Shown here: piece after piece, positions 32,320-41,379 of the stretch
Position numbering within the stretch: the first letter of the stretch is position 1
Layout: the number at the start of each line of letters is the position of its first letter
Assembly (NCBI RefSeq): GCF_009830945.1
Contig: NZ_VWVV01000018.1
Span: 62,001 to 126,000 of the forward strand
Length of the DNA stretch: 64,000 nucleotides
Reading direction: 5' to 3'
Origin: Nocardiopsis sp. FR4
Lineage (GTDB): Bacteria; Actinomycetota; Actinomycetes; Streptosporangiales; Streptosporangiaceae
Made by a program: the position numbers and the translations under genes
The notes under the pieces: model-generated
The model's input: the letters and a program-made list of their open reading frames with translations, nothing else
The model's database searches: none
Told to the model about the DNA's origin: nothing

Positions 32320-34685
32320 ACGACAGGGACGACTACCCCGAAACTCCCTATCGTGGGCGCCCCCGCCGCGAGCGCGGTTACGACTACGACCCGCTGAGCG
32401 ACCCCCTGCCCGCGCAGCCGCCGCCCCCGCGCGGCCGCAGAGCGCGTCCCGAGCCCGAGGCCTGGAACGACGGTCCCGGCACGGACGGGTTCCGGACGCC
32501 GGAGTACGCCCCCGGGCCGGAGCAGGGCCCCGCGGCCCCGTCCGCAGGGCGCCGCCGCGCCGAACCCCCCGCCGCCCCGCCCCGGCGCTCCGGCGCCGCC
32601 GACGCCCTGCGCGGGGGCCGGGCCGCGCGTTCGGGAGCGACCCGTTCCCCCGAGGAGCCCGGCCCCGGCGGGCCCGCCCCCCAGCAGCCCCCCGCCAGCG
32701 ACCCCACCCAGGACGCCCTGGCCGCCCTGGCCAACCTGGGGGAGGCCGCCGCGCCCCCCCGCTCCGCCGCCCCGCGGCAGCAGCCGCCCGCAGCCGAGGA
32801 GGAGCCGCCCCGCCGCGGCCGCCGCAGGCGCGGACCCGTCGACGACGCCCCTCCGGCGGCGCCCCCCGAGGAACAGCCCCCGGGCCGTCGCGGCCGTCGT
32901 AAGCGCGCGCGGCGCGACGACGAGCCCGCCGGCGGCTTCCTGGACGACGCCCCCGAGTCCGACGACCCCTTCTCCGGTGGCTTCCCCGGCGTGAGCAGCT
33001 CCGCCGACACCGGCGCCTTCGCCGCGGTCGACGTTCCCCCGTCCCGCCGCCCCCGCCGGGCCCGCGCCGAGGACCCCGAACCGGACACCGGCTCGGGTGC
33101 GTTCGCGGCCGGGGGTTTCGACGAGGACGCCCAGCCGCGTGGGCGTCGTGCGCGTCGTGCGCGTGCGTCGGCCGGGGACGAGGAGCCCCGTGGCCGACGC
33201 GGCGGTGGTCGCCGTCGGCGCGGTGGCGCGGCGGAGGAGCCCGCTCGCGCGGAGGAGCCCGCTCGCGCGGAGGAGCCCGCTCCGGCCTTCGAACGGGACT
33301 ATGACACCGGCGGTTTCGCGGTGGAGGAGGACCCCGAACCGGACACCGGCTCGGGTGCGTTCGCCGAGGAGGACGCGGCGGAGGATCCCGAGCCCCGCGG
33401 GCGCCGCTCCCGCCGTGCCCGCGCAGATGAGGACGAGGAGCCCCGCGGCCGACGCGGCGGCGGCCGCCGCAGGCGCGGTCGGCGCGAGGAGCCCGAGGAG
33501 GACCCGGAGGAGTACGAGTACGAGGAGCCCAAGCTCTCCGACATCGCCGAGGCCTACGGCGGGGGCCGCAGCAGCCGCAGGAAGGCCAAGGAGCTCAGGC
33601 GCGCCCGCGCCAACGCGGGCAAGGCGGGCCGGCTCCGCCGCCGCCGCAACAAGACCCTCATGGTCGTGCTGGCCCTGGCCCTCCTCCTCGTCGTCGCGGG
33701 CGGCGGCTACGCCGTGATGCGCGCCTACGTCTTCCCGGCCGACTTCGAGGGCCAGGGCAGCGGTGAGGTCATCGTCGTCGTGGAGAAGGGCGACGCGGGC
33801 TCCACGGTCGGCGACAGGCTCGCCGACCTCGGCGTCGTGGCCAGCAGCCGCGCCTTCACCAACGCCCTGGACGCCGTGCCACCCGAGGAACTCGGAGACG
33901 GCCTGGTCCCGGGCACCTACGCCCTGGCCAGCGGCATGAGCGGAGAGGCGGCCGTGGCCGCCCTGCTCAACCCCGACAACCGGGTCGGCGGGCGCATCAC
34001 CGTTCGGGAGGGGCTGCCCTCCGAGGAGGCCCTGGAGATTCTCGCCGAGAACACCGACGTGACGCTGGAGGAACTCCAGGAGGCCTACGCGCGGACCGAC
34101 GAACTCGGCCTGCCCGAGTACGCCACCGAGGGGCCCGCGGGCTACCTGTTCCCGGCCACCTACCGGTTCGACCCGGGCACCGAGGCCCTGTCGATGCTCA
34201 AGATCATGGTGCAGCAGCACCACCAGGTCGCGGAGGAGATCGACCTGGAGGGGAGGGCCGCCGCGCTGGGCTACGACCCCAACGAGATCATGGCCATCGC
34301 CTCCATCGTCCAGGCCGAGACCGGCACGGAGGAGGACATGCCCCTCATCTCCGCGGTCGTGCACAACCGCATGGAGCTGAACATGGAACTCCAGATGGAC
34401 AGTACGTGCTTCTACGTCCTGGGCGAGAAGGGCACGTTCCTCAACAACGAGCAGCGTGCGTCCTGCGAGGCCGACCCGCGCGGCTACAGCACCTACGGCA
34501 TGGTGGGACTCCCCGCCGGGCCGTTCGTGGCGCCCGGCGAGGCGGCCATCGAGGCGGCGCTGGAACCGGCCGACGTGGACTACCTCTACTTCGCGCTCAC
34601 CGACCCGGAGAACGGTGAGACCGGCTTCTCCACCACACTGGAGGAGCACAACCAGATGGTGGCCGAGAACCAGGCCGAATGGTAG
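32316..34685 (+). CDS. mltG: endolytic transglycosylase MltG with long disordered N-terminus
   Basis: Cleaves nascent peptidoglycan strands and so sets glycan length; membrane-anchored. The first ~445 of 789 residues are low-complexity (R, G, P, E, D-rich) and cytosolic. A transmembrane helix lies at about 446-468, then the YceG domain with catalytic Glu668 in IASIVQAETG. The substrate-cleft segment YSTYGMVGLPAGPF is present near the end. The cytosolic half holds a duplicated ~55-residue block and three AEEPAR repeats. Actinobacterial MltG proteins often have long N-terminal extensions; the exact repeats look lineage-specific. It overlaps ruvX and aroE at its two ends. Confidence 0.93.
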   Translation: MNDRDDYPETPYRGRPRRERGYDYDPLSDPLPAQPPPPRGRRARPEPEAWNDGPGTDGFRTPEYAPGPEQGPAAPSAGRRRAEPPAAPPRRSGAADALRGGRAARSGATRSPEEPGPGGPAPQQPPASDPTQDALAALANLGEAAAPPRSAAPRQQPPAAEEEPPRRGRRRRGPVDDAPPAAPPEEQPPGRRGRRKRARRDDEPAGGFLDDAPESDDPFSGGFPGVSSSADTGAFAAVDVPPSRRPRRARAEDPEPDTGSGAFAAGGFDEDAQPRGRRARRARASAGDEEPRGRRGGGRRRRGGAAEEPARAEEPARAEEPAPAFERDYDTGGFAVEEDPEPDTGSGAFAEEDAAEDPEPRGRRSRRARADEDEEPRGRRGGGRRRRGRREEPEEDPEEYEYEEPKLSDIAEAYGGGRSSRRKAKELRRARANAGKAGRLRRRRNKTLMVVLALALLLVVAGGGYAVMRAYVFPADFEGQGSGEVIVVVEKGDAGSTVGDRLADLGVVASSRAFTNALDAVPPEELGDGLVPGTYALASGMSGEAAVAALLNPDNRVGGRITVREGLPSEEALEILAENTDVTLEELQEAYARTDELGLPEYATEGPAGYLFPATYRFDPGTEALSMLKIMVQQHHQVAEEIDLEGRAAALGYDPNEIMAIASIVQAETGTEEDMPLISAVVHNRMELNMELQMDSTCFYVLGEKGTFLNNEQRASCEADPRGYSTYGMVGLPAGPFVAPGEAAIEAALEPADVDYLYFALTDPENGETGFSTTLEEHNQMVAENQAEW
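33069..33106 (+). repeat. 38-bp perfect direct repeat, copy 1 (in mltG)
   Basis: Identical to 33327-33364, 258 bp away. It encodes EDPEPDTGSGAFA in the disordered region of MltG. In-frame deletion or duplication between copies would preserve the reading frame. Confidence 0.9.
33231..33284 (+). repeat. three 18-bp tandem repeats (in mltG)
   Basis: Units at 33231-33248, 33249-33266 and 33267-33284; the first two are identical and the third differs at its last two bases. They encode AEEPAR, AEEPAR, AEEPAP. Confidence 0.9.
33327..33364 (+). repeat. 38-bp perfect direct repeat, copy 2 (in mltG)
   Basis: Second copy of the 33069-33106 repeat. The surrounding ~160 bp are also similar, consistent with an internal segmental duplication. 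Confidence 0.9.
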
Positions 34686-35533
34686 GGAAAGGGGACTCGG
34701 GGCCAGTGCGCGCCGCGGTACTGGGCTCACCGGTGGCCCACTCGCTCTCACCGGTCCTGCACACCGCCGCCTACACGGCGATGGGCCTGCACGAGTGGTC
34801 CTACGGCATGCACGAGTGCGCCGAGGCGGACCTGGCGCCCTTCCTGGCCGGGCTCGGCACCGACTGGGCCGGGCTGTCCCTGACGATGCCGCTCAAGCGG
34901 CGCGCCCTGGAACTGGCCGACACGGTCACCGACCTGGCCCGCCAGGTGGGCGGGGTCAACACCCTCGTGCGCCGGGGCCGCACCTGGCAGGGCCACAACA
35001 CCGACGTGGCCGGCATCGCCGAGGCCCTGGACGAGGCCGGGGTGGACTCCGCGCGCGGCGCGGTCATCCTGGGCGCCGGGGCCACCGCGGCCTCGGCGCT
35101 GGCCGCGCTGCGCGAACTCGGCCTGTCCGGACCGGTCACCGTGCTGGCCCGCGACACCGGGCGCACCGCGGACCTGGCCGCGGCGGCGGAGCGCCTGGGA
35201 CAGCCGCTGCGGGTGGCCCCGCTCGCGGACCTGGACGCCCACCTGGACGCGGGCCTGGTCGTGTCCTCCCTGCCCCCGGGCGCGGCCGACCGCTACGCCG
35301 AGCGGATCGCAGCCTCGGGGGCCGACCTGTTCGACGTGGTCTACGCCCCCTGGCCCACCCGGGCCGCCGCGGTCGTGGCCGGGCACGGCGGCCGGGTGGT
35401 CGGCGGCTTCCCGATGCTGTTGCACCAGGCGGTCGCCCAGGTGCGCCTGATGACCGGGATCCAGGACGTGCCGGTGGAGGCCATGCGGGAGGCGGGCGAG
35501 GCCGAGCTGGCCCGCCGCGCCGTACCCGCCTGA
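34679..35533 (+). CDS. aroE: shikimate dehydrogenase
   Basis: NADPH-dependent reduction of 3-dehydroshikimate in aromatic amino acid synthesis. Substrate site [13 protein letters not shown], catalytic Lys in [17 protein letters not shown], and the Rossmann loop [11 protein letters not shown] are all seen. The C-terminal [13 protein letters not shown] fits the family. At 284 residues from ATG 34679 (overlapping the mltG end) it is normal. GTG 34706, nearer the conserved core and with GGGGA upstream, is an alternative. The usual downstream aroC/aroK/aroB genes are absent; translation genes follow. Confidence 0.93.
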   Translation: MVGKGDSGPVRAAVLGSPVAHSLSPVLHTAAYTAMGLHEWSYGMHECAEADLAPFLAGLGTDWAGLSLTMPLKRRALELADTVTDLARQVGGVNTLVRRGRTWQGHNTDVAGIAEALDEAGVDSARGAVILGAGATAASALAALRELGLSGPVTVLARDTGRTADLAAAAERLGQPLRVAPLADLDAHLDAGLVVSSLPPGAADRYAERIAASGADLFDVVYAPWPTRAAAVVAGHGGRVVGGFPMLLHQAVAQVRLMTGIQDVPVEAMREAGEAELARRAVPA

Positions 35534-35543
35534 GCCGCGGACC

Positions 35544-35562
35544 GCCGCCCCCGGGAGGCGGC
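35544..35562 (+). terminator. short hairpin after aroE
   Basis: GCCGCC/GGCGGC stem with a 7-nt loop, 11 bp after the aroE stop. Weak candidate. Confidence 0.3.
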
Positions 35563-35808
35563 CCGCCGGGCGCGGGCCGTTCGCCGCGGTGGACGCGGGG
35601 GGACGCGACCCCTGGTACGATGAGGTATCGACTTGCTCCGGTGTGTCCCATACCGGAGCCGCAAGCGGAGGTGATCCTCCCACCTGCCGGGTGACGCCCG
35701 CGCGGGTTCCGGTCCGGCGACCGAGCGCATCGCGCCTGTTCGCCGGGTGCCCTTGTCCGGGGCGCCCGGCGTGCGCGGGCGGCTCCGCCGGGACAACCGA
35801 TCGGATCA

Positions 35809-35836
35809 CCCCGTTTGCGTACGCTGGCGGGGTTTT
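35809..35836 (+). terminator. hairpin plus T4 in infC leader (candidate attenuator)
   Basis: CCCCG (35809-35813) pairs with CGGGG (35828-35832), with an inner GCG/CGC pairing, followed at once by TTTT. A T-tract is rare in this window, which makes the element stand out. Confidence 0.45.
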
Positions 35837-35960
35837 CGCTGTACGTGGACCCCGACACGGCCGAGCGGCCCGACGGACAGGGGCGGCCCGGCCCCAAGGG
35901 CCGTCCACCGCCCGGCGGACGGCCGGTCCCAGTAATCCGAGAAAGCTAGGGAGGGGTCCC

Positions 35961-36545
35961 ATCAGCGCCGAGCCCCGCATCAATGACCGCATCCGGGTGC
36001 CCGAGGTCCGTCTTGTCGGACCCAATGGTGAGCAGGTCGGAATCGTCTCCGTGCAGGACGCCCTGCGTCTGGCCCAGGAGTCCGACCTCGACCTCGTCGA
36101 GGTCGCTCCGACCGCGCGCCCGCCGGTCGCCAAGCTGATGGACTACGGCAAGTTCAAGTACGAGTCCGCGGTCAAGGCCCGCGAGTCGCGCAAGAACCAG
36201 TCGAACACGATCATCAAGGAGATCAAGCTCCGCCCGAAGATCGACCCGCACGACTACGAGACCAAGAAGGGTCACGTGGTGCGGTTCCTCAAGAGCGGGG
36301 ACAAGGTCAAGGTGACGATCATGTTCCGCGGCCGTGAGCAGTCCCGGCCCGAGCTGGGCCGCCGACTTCTGGCGCGGCTTGCCGAGGACGTCCAGGATCT
36401 TGGCACCGTGGAGTCGCAGCCCAAGCAGGACGGCCGCAACATGGTCATGGTGATCGGTCCGCACAAGCGGCGGTCCGAGCACAAGGCCGAGGCCCGCGCC
36501 GCGGCGGGGGACAAGGCCCGCCGCGAGCAGAGTTCGGGCGCCTAG
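35961..36545 (+). CDS. infC: translation initiation factor IF-3
   Basis: Binds 30S and enforces start-codon and initiator-tRNA selection. The sequence [20 protein letters not shown], then [24 protein letters not shown] and [12 protein letters not shown] is the full IF3, about 194 residues. No ATG, GTG or TTG lies at the conserved N-terminus; the codon before SAEPRIND is ATC (35961), with GGGAGGGG 5-12 bp upstream. A non-canonical AUU/AUC start is a known autoregulatory feature of infC. The nearest upstream in-frame GTG (35691) would add 90 unconserved residues across the leader hairpins, so ATC is preferred. Confidence 0.88.
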   Translation: MSAEPRINDRIRVPEVRLVGPNGEQVGIVSVQDALRLAQESDLDLVEVAPTARPPVAKLMDYGKFKYESAVKARESRKNQSNTIIKEIKLRPKIDPHDYETKKGHVVRFLKSGDKVKVTIMFRGREQSRPELGRRLLARLAEDVQDLGTVESQPKQDGRNMVMVIGPHKRRSEHKAEARAAAGDKARREQSSGA

Positions 36546-36728
36546 CGACGGGAAGTCCCCCACCGCCCGGTCGCCGGGAAGGCACCGGGTGGTGGGGTGG
36601 GCTGTGCGCGCACGGCCCGGATGCTGTGTGAACGGCGCTCGCGGGGTCCCCCGCCAGAGCAGCGGAAGAACCGTGCCGTCCGTCGTCTGACGGGTGGCAC
36701 GCCGACGGAGTAGGAGACGACGGCGACC

Positions 36729-36923
36729 ATGCCGAAGAACAAGACCCACAGTGGGGCCAAGGACCGCTTCAAGGTCACCGGCTCCGGCAAGATCATGCGC
36801 CGCCGTGCCAACAAGAACCACATCCTTGAGCACAAGACCTCCAAGCGCAAGCGCAAGCTGAGCAACGAGGCCGAGCTCGCCCCCGCGGACACCAAGAGCA
36901 TCCGCAAGCTGCTCGGTAAGTAG
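36729..36923 (+). CDS. rpmI: 50S ribosomal protein L35
   Basis: 64 residues, very basic: [20 protein letters not shown] then [21 protein letters not shown], the L35 signature. ATG start with GGAG upstream. It lies in the invariant order infC-rpmI-rplT. Confidence 0.97.
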   Translation: MPKNKTHSGAKDRFKVTGSGKIMRRRANKNHILEHKTSKRKRKLSNEAELAPADTKSIRKLLGK

Positions 36924-37090
36924 CCGCGGCAACCCTTCCCCTCCCCGGGGGCGCCCACGCGCCGGGCCCAGTCGGCGCGGTGACGGCAGACCCGGGAGGG
37001 CACCACACCAAGCAACACGGCCGCCGGTCTCCTTGGAGCCGGGCCGGTCGGCGCGCCGTGCGCGCCGCACGAGACAACTAGGGAGTTCCA

Positions 37091-37462
37091 GTGGCACGCG
37101 TGAAGCGGGCTCTCAACGCCAAGAAGAAGCGCAAGGTCGTCCTCGACCGGGCGAGCGGCTACCGCGGTCAGCGTTCGCGCCTGTACCGCAAGGCCAAGGA
37201 GCAGATGCTCCACTCGATGACCTACGCCTACCGGGACCGCAAGGACCGCAAGGGCCAGTTCCGTCGTCTGTGGATCCAGCGCATCAACGCCGCCTCCCGA
37301 GCCCACGGCCTCACCTACAACCGCTTCATGCAGGGCCTGAAGCTGGCCGGCATCGAGGTCGACCGCCGTATGCTCGCCGAGCTGGCGGTCAACGACGAGG
37401 CCGCCTTCGCGAGCCTGGTGGAGACCGCCAAGAAGGCTCTGCCCACCGAGGCCGCGGCCTAG
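37091..37462 (+). CDS. rplT: 50S ribosomal protein L20
   Basis: 123 residues, basic. [17 protein letters not shown], then [18 protein letters not shown] and [13 protein letters not shown] identify L20, an early 23S rRNA assembly protein. In several bacteria L20 represses its own operon through the infC leader. GTG 37091 with GGGAG upstream. The methyltransferase gene starts 12 bp after its stop. Confidence 0.97.
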   Translation: MARVKRALNAKKKRKVVLDRASGYRGQRSRLYRKAKEQMLHSMTYAYRDRKDRKGQFRRLWIQRINAASRAHGLTYNRFMQGLKLAGIEVDRRMLAELAVNDEAAFASLVETAKKALPTEAAA

Positions 37463-37473
37463 GACGCGCAGCG

Positions 37474-38310
37474 ATGGCGAGCCACGAGTTCACGAGTGTC
37501 CGCTCACCCCGGATCAAGGGGGTTCGGCGGCTCGCCAAGCGCACGTTCCGCCAGCGCGAGCGGCGCTTCCTCGCCGAGGGCCCCCAGGCCGTGCGGGAGG
37601 CGCTGAGCGCCGCCGGAGACGGGCGGCCCCGCGGGGCCGCCCCGGGCGTTGTGGAGGTCTTCGCCACCACGGAGGCCATGCAGCGCCACCTCGACCTGGC
37701 GGACGCCGCCCGCGAGGCGGGCGTACCCATCCACCGGGTCAGCCTGGACGTGATGTCGGAGCTGGCCCAGACCGTCACCCCGCAGGGCGTCATCGCTGTC
37801 TGCGAGTTCGTCGACGTCCCGCTGGAGAGCCTGGGCGACGTACGCATGGTGGCGGTGCTCTCCCACGTGCGCGACCCGGGCAACGCGGGCACGGTCCTGC
37901 GCACCGCCGACGCCGCGGGCGCGGACGCGGTCGTCTTCACCGACGCCTCCGTCGACCCCTACAACGGCAAGTGCGTGCGGGCCTCGGCCGGAAGCCTGTT
38001 CCACCTGCCCGTGATCGTGGGCGTCCCCGTGGCGCGGGCGGTCGACTTCCTGCGCGGGGCGGGCGCCCGGGTGTGGGCCGCCGACGGCGGCGGCCCGCGC
38101 GACCTGCACACCGCCGCCGACGCGGGCGATCTGGACGGTCCGGTCGGCTGGGTCTTCGGCAACGAGGCCTGGGGGCTGCCAGAGGAGACCGTCGCCCTCA
38201 CCGACGGCGCGGTCAGCGTCCCGATCTACGGTGGGGCCGAAAGCCTGAATCTGGCCACCGCCGCGGCCGTGTGCCTGTACACCACGGCGCGGCAGCAGCG
38301 GCGCTCCTGA
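37474..38310 (+). CDS. TrmH/SpoU-family 2'-O-ribose RNA methyltransferase
   Basis: 278 residues. An N-terminal substrate-binding domain (to about 105; SPRIKGVRRLAKRTFR) is followed by the SPOUT catalytic domain. SPOUT motifs are LSHVRDPGNAGTVLRTADAAGAD, VFGNEAWGLPEE and the C-terminal SLNLATAAAVCLY. The family methylates 23S rRNA (TsnR, RlmB types) or tRNA; the exact target is not readable. In Streptomyces the same gene lies between rplT and the histidine kinase. ATG 37474 follows a weak site. Confidence 0.9.
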   Translation: MASHEFTSVRSPRIKGVRRLAKRTFRQRERRFLAEGPQAVREALSAAGDGRPRGAAPGVVEVFATTEAMQRHLDLADAAREAGVPIHRVSLDVMSELAQTVTPQGVIAVCEFVDVPLESLGDVRMVAVLSHVRDPGNAGTVLRTADAAGADAVVFTDASVDPYNGKCVRASAGSLFHLPVIVGVPVARAVDFLRGAGARVWAADGGGPRDLHTAADAGDLDGPVGWVFGNEAWGLPEETVALTDGAVSVPIYGGAESLNLATAAAVCLYTTARQQRRS

Positions 38311-38413
38311 CCCGGCGCGGGCGATCGCGTGGGACTCCAGGTCAGCGCCGGTGCGGTCACCGCGGGTGAGGGGCCGGGAGCGCTGGCTCCCCGCCTCCCG
38401 TGACAGGCCCGCC

Positions 38414-38444
38414 GGGGGAGGGGACCTTTCCCAAGCCCTCCCCC
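38414..38444 (+). terminator. terminator after the rRNA methyltransferase gene
   Basis: GGGGGAGGG (38414-38422) is perfectly complementary to CCCTCCCCC (38436-38444) over a 13-nt loop, about 100 bp after the stop. Confidence 0.5.
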
Positions 38445-38798
38445 TCCCCTCGGAATGCACGTGCACGGGCGCCGGATGCCGATAAGGTCGTCCAGACAGG
38501 CATCCCGGAGGGTCCATGCGCATCGCGCGTAGACTCCGCCGCGCCTACCCGTGTCGCGGGTGCGGCGCTGCGGCGGTCGGACACCACCGGCAGGCTTGAC
38601 GACATCGCGTGAGCACGAGCCGTACGCCCGGACCGCAGACCACCGGTACCGGCGGGGCGGCCCGCCCGGGGAGGGGTCGGTGTGCCCGTCCCCCCGCCCG
38701 CGCCCGGTCCGGGGCGCGAGGCGTACCGGGTGCGAGCGCAGGGTAGACAACCTGCGGTGGTGCCCACGGGGTAGACCACCGGTCAACGGTCCTCGGCT

Positions 38799-38810
38799 CA
38801 CAGGCCTGTG
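38799..38810. promoter_or_regulatory. 12-bp palindrome before the histidine kinase gene
   Basis: CACAGGCCTGTG, a perfect palindrome 33 bp upstream of the GTG start; candidate operator. The regulator is unknown. Confidence 0.35.
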
Positions 38811-38842
38811 GTCGTGGACCTTCAAGGGGAGCGGGGAGAGGC

Positions 38843-40069
38843 GTGGGCAGCGGCCGGCAGGTGGACCACCCGGCGGAGGACGCGGACCGCGGGGCCGCGG
38901 ACCCCTCGCGCGACCCCGGGCAGGGGACCGGGCCAGCCGCCGACGCTCCCCCCGAGACCGACGAGTCCCACACACCCGGTACGCGCGACGCGCGACCCGC
39001 CGCCCCGTGGGAGGTGGCCGAGGCCCCCGTCGGTCCCGGCGGCACCCCCCTGCACCCCGACGAGCTGCCCGACGGCGTGGCCGTGGCCGACGCGCGCGGC
39101 CGGATCGTGCTCTTCAACGCCCAGGCCGCCCAGCTCGTCGGTGTTCCCGTCGAGTCGGCGCTGGGCCGTGACTACCGCGCCGTCCTGCCCTTCCTGGGCC
39201 TGGACGGCAACGACTGGTGGGAGGCCAGCGACCCCTACGGCGGCGCCCGCGACCGCGTGCGCCAGCCGGAACGCGCCCTCCTGCTGCCCGACGAACGCGA
39301 GATCCTCGTCGCCGCACGCTACGTGCGCGCCCGCCCCGGGGGCGCCCTGGTACGCCTGGTCGTGACCCTGCGGGACGCCTCGGCCCGCGCCGAGCGCAGC
39401 CGCGCCGACCTCGTCTCCCAGGTGGCCCACGAACTGCGCTCGCCCCTGACCAGCGTCAAGGGCTTCACCTCCACCCTGCTCACCAAGTGGGAACGGCTCA
39501 CCGACAAGCAGAAGCTGTTCATGCTGGAGACGGTCAACGCCGACGCCGACCGCGTGACCCGCCTCATCCACGACCTGCTCGACGTCTCGCGCATCGAGTC
39601 CGGCCGCCTGGAGGTGCGCCGCCAGGTCGTGGACCTCACCGAGGCGGTGCGCCGGGTCGTGGCCGGACGGGTGGCCTCCGGCGAGCCCGAGGAGCGCTTC
39701 CGCGTCGAGACGCGCGGCGAGCTCCCGCGGATGTGGCTGGACCCCGACAAGATCGAGCAGATCCTGCTGAACCTGGTGGAAAACGGGGTGCGGCACGGCG
39801 CTGGTACTGTCAGTATCGTGATCGAGCCGTGTGAGGGAGGAGCAGCGGTGTCGGTGCGCGACGAAGGCCAGGGCATAGCGCCCGAGACCATTCCGCGCGT
39901 CTTCCGCCAGTTCTGGCGCAGCAAGCGCCGGAGCGGGACCGGCCTCGGACTGTTCATCGTCAAGGGCCTCGTCGAGGCCCACGGCGGCACGATCACCGTC
40001 GGGCGCGCCCCCAGCGGCGGCGCCGAGTTCCGATTTACCATGCCCGCCGGGGCGCCCGAGTTCGTCTGA
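38843..40069 (+). CDS. cytosolic PAS-domain sensor histidine kinase (orphan)
   Basis: 408 residues with no transmembrane segment. A disordered acidic head (to about 70) is followed by a PAS domain (about 72-185, DGVAVADARGRIVLFNAQA). The HisKA domain has phospho-acceptor His196 in VAHELRSPLTSVKGF. The HATPase domain has its N-box (NLVENGVRHG), DEGQGIAP and GTGLGLFIV. GTG 38843 after GGAGAGG. No response regulator is adjacent. The same orphan kinase precedes pheST in Streptomyces, so the link is old; its partner and signal are unknown. Confidence 0.92.
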   Translation: MGSGRQVDHPAEDADRGAADPSRDPGQGTGPAADAPPETDESHTPGTRDARPAAPWEVAEAPVGPGGTPLHPDELPDGVAVADARGRIVLFNAQAAQLVGVPVESALGRDYRAVLPFLGLDGNDWWEASDPYGGARDRVRQPERALLLPDEREILVAARYVRARPGGALVRLVVTLRDASARAERSRADLVSQVAHELRSPLTSVKGFTSTLLTKWERLTDKQKLFMLETVNADADRVTRLIHDLLDVSRIESGRLEVRRQVVDLTEAVRRVVAGRVASGEPEERFRVETRGELPRMWLDPDKIEQILLNLVENGVRHGAGTVSIVIEPCEGGAAVSVRDEGQGIAPETIPRVFRQFWRSKRRSGTGLGLFIVKGLVEAHGGTITVGRAPSGGAEFRFTMPAGAPEFV

Positions 40070-40260
40070 AGACCCCTTCGGACCCTCCGGCCTCCCCGGT
40101 GGGCGCCACGGCGTGCCCCGGGCCCCACGATCGGACACCCGTCCCGGGCGTGCCCGCAACCCGCCTGCTTTCCCTGTCGGCTTCGTCCGCCCCGCCGCGG
40201 ACCGTGACTGCCGCCTGTTCCCCCGTCCTGGTCGGGGATCCGGCGGCGAGGCAACCAACC

Positions 40261-41379
40261 ATGTCTGCACCGAACAATTCCTTCGACCCGGTCGAGGTGA
40301 CCCCCCTGCACCCCGACGAGGTCGCCCGCATGCGCGAGGAGGCGCTGGCCGCCATCGAGGCCGCCGCCGACCTCGCCGAACTCAAGGAGGTCCGGCTCGC
40401 GCACGCCTCGGACCGCTCCCCGCTGGCCCTGGCCAACCGGGAGATCGGCGCCCTGCCCCCGGCGGCCAAGGCCGACGCGGGCAAGCGCGTGGGCGGTGCC
40501 CGGCGCGACGTCGGCCAGGCCCTCAAGGCCCGCCAGGCCGTGCTGGAGGCCGAGCGCGACGAGCGCGTCCTCATCGAGGAGCGGGTCGACGTCACCCTGC
40601 CCTGGGACCGCGCCCCGCGCGGGTCCCGCCACCCGCTGACCACGGTCGCCGAGCGCGTGGCCGACCTCTTCGTCGGCATGGGCTTCGAGATCGCCGAGGG
40701 CCCCGAGGTCGAGGCCGAGTGGTTCAACTTCGACGCCCTGAACTTCCAGCCCGACCACCCGGCCCGCACCATGCAGGACACCTTCTTCGTGGAGGGCCCC
40801 GACGGCGGGCCGTCCGGCCTGGTCATGCGCACCCACACCTCCCCGGTGCAGGTGCGCGCGCTGCTCTCGCGCGAGCTGCCCGTGTACGTGGTCGCACCCG
40901 GCAAGACCTTCCGCACCGACGAGCTGGACGCCACCCACAGCCCGGTCTTCCACCAGCTGGAGGGCCTGGTCGTGGACCGGGGAGTCACCCTGGCCCACCT
41001 GCGCGGCGCCATCGACGCCTACGTGGAGGGCGTGTTCGGCGAGGGCCTGCGGACCCGGTTCCGCGCCTCCTACTTCCCCTTCACCGAGCCCTCCGCCGAG
41101 GTGGACATGGAGTGCTTCGTGTGCCGGGGCGCCTCCGTGGGCGATTCCGACGCGGCCTGCCGCACCTGCTCCAGCGAGGGCTGGATCGAGATCGGCGGCT
41201 GCGGCGTGGTCAACCCGCGCGTGCTCACCGCCGCGGGCGTGGACCCCGAGGTCTACAGCGGATGGGCCTTCGGCCTGGGAATCGAACGGACACTGATGTT
41301 CGCGCACGGGGTGCGCGACATGCACGACATGGTCGAGGGCGACATCCGCTTCACCTCGGCGTTCGGGAGTGAGAACTGA
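40261..41379 (+). CDS. pheS: phenylalanine--tRNA ligase alpha subunit
   Basis: Catalytic subunit of the (alpha-beta)2 enzyme. An N-terminal coiled-coil reaches about residue 100. Class II motifs follow: [41 protein letters not shown] and the C-terminal [17 protein letters not shown] 40261 is followed by family-like sequence and gives 372 residues. The stop overlaps the pheT ATG (TGATG). Confidence 0.96.
   Translation: MSAPNNSFDPVEVTPLHPDEVARMREEALAAIEAAADLAELKEVRLAHASDRSPLALANREIGALPPAAKADAGKRVGGARRDVGQALKARQAVLEAERDERVLIEERVDVTLPWDRAPRGSRHPLTTVAERVADLFVGMGFEIAEGPEVEAEWFNFDALNFQPDHPARTMQDTFFVEGPDGGPSGLVMRTHTSPVQVRALLSRELPVYVVAPGKTFRTDELDATHSPVFHQLEGLVVDRGVTLAHLRGAIDAYVEGVFGEGLRTRFRASYFPFTEPSAEVDMECFVCRGASVGDSDAACRTCSSEGWIEIGGCGVVNPRVLTAAGVDPEVYSGWAFGLGIERTLMFAHGVRDMHDMVEGDIRFTSAFGSEN

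Larger units (their letters stand above)
35534..35960 (+). promoter_or_regulatory. long structured infC leader
   Basis: 427 bp without a separate gene. A -10-like TACGAT lies at 35616-35621. A stem TCCGGT/ACCGGA (35637-35657) follows. GGAGGTGATCC at 35667-35677 is perfectly complementary to 11 nt of the canonical 16S rRNA 3' end and can fold with CACCT just downstream. A hairpin followed by T4 lies at 35809-35836. Such leaders control infC-rpmI-rplT in other bacteria through L20 binding or attenuation; this one is inferred from structure only. Confidence 0.55.
38311..38842 (+). other. 532-bp region upstream of the histidine kinase gene
   Basis: No gene. It holds the terminator above, TAAGGT near 38482 (-10 like), and a near-perfect 12-bp direct repeat GGGTAGACAACC (38741-38752) and GGGTAGACCACC (38769-38780). 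The 12-bp perfect palindrome CACAGGCCTGTG (38799-38810) lies 33 bp before the start codon. These look like regulator binding sites. Confidence 0.45.

Noticed and set aside
35589..36545. infC read from the upstream GTG (318 codons) or from GTG 35691
   Set aside because: The extension crosses leader hairpins, has no family similarity, and the ATC start has the correct ribosome site and N-terminus.
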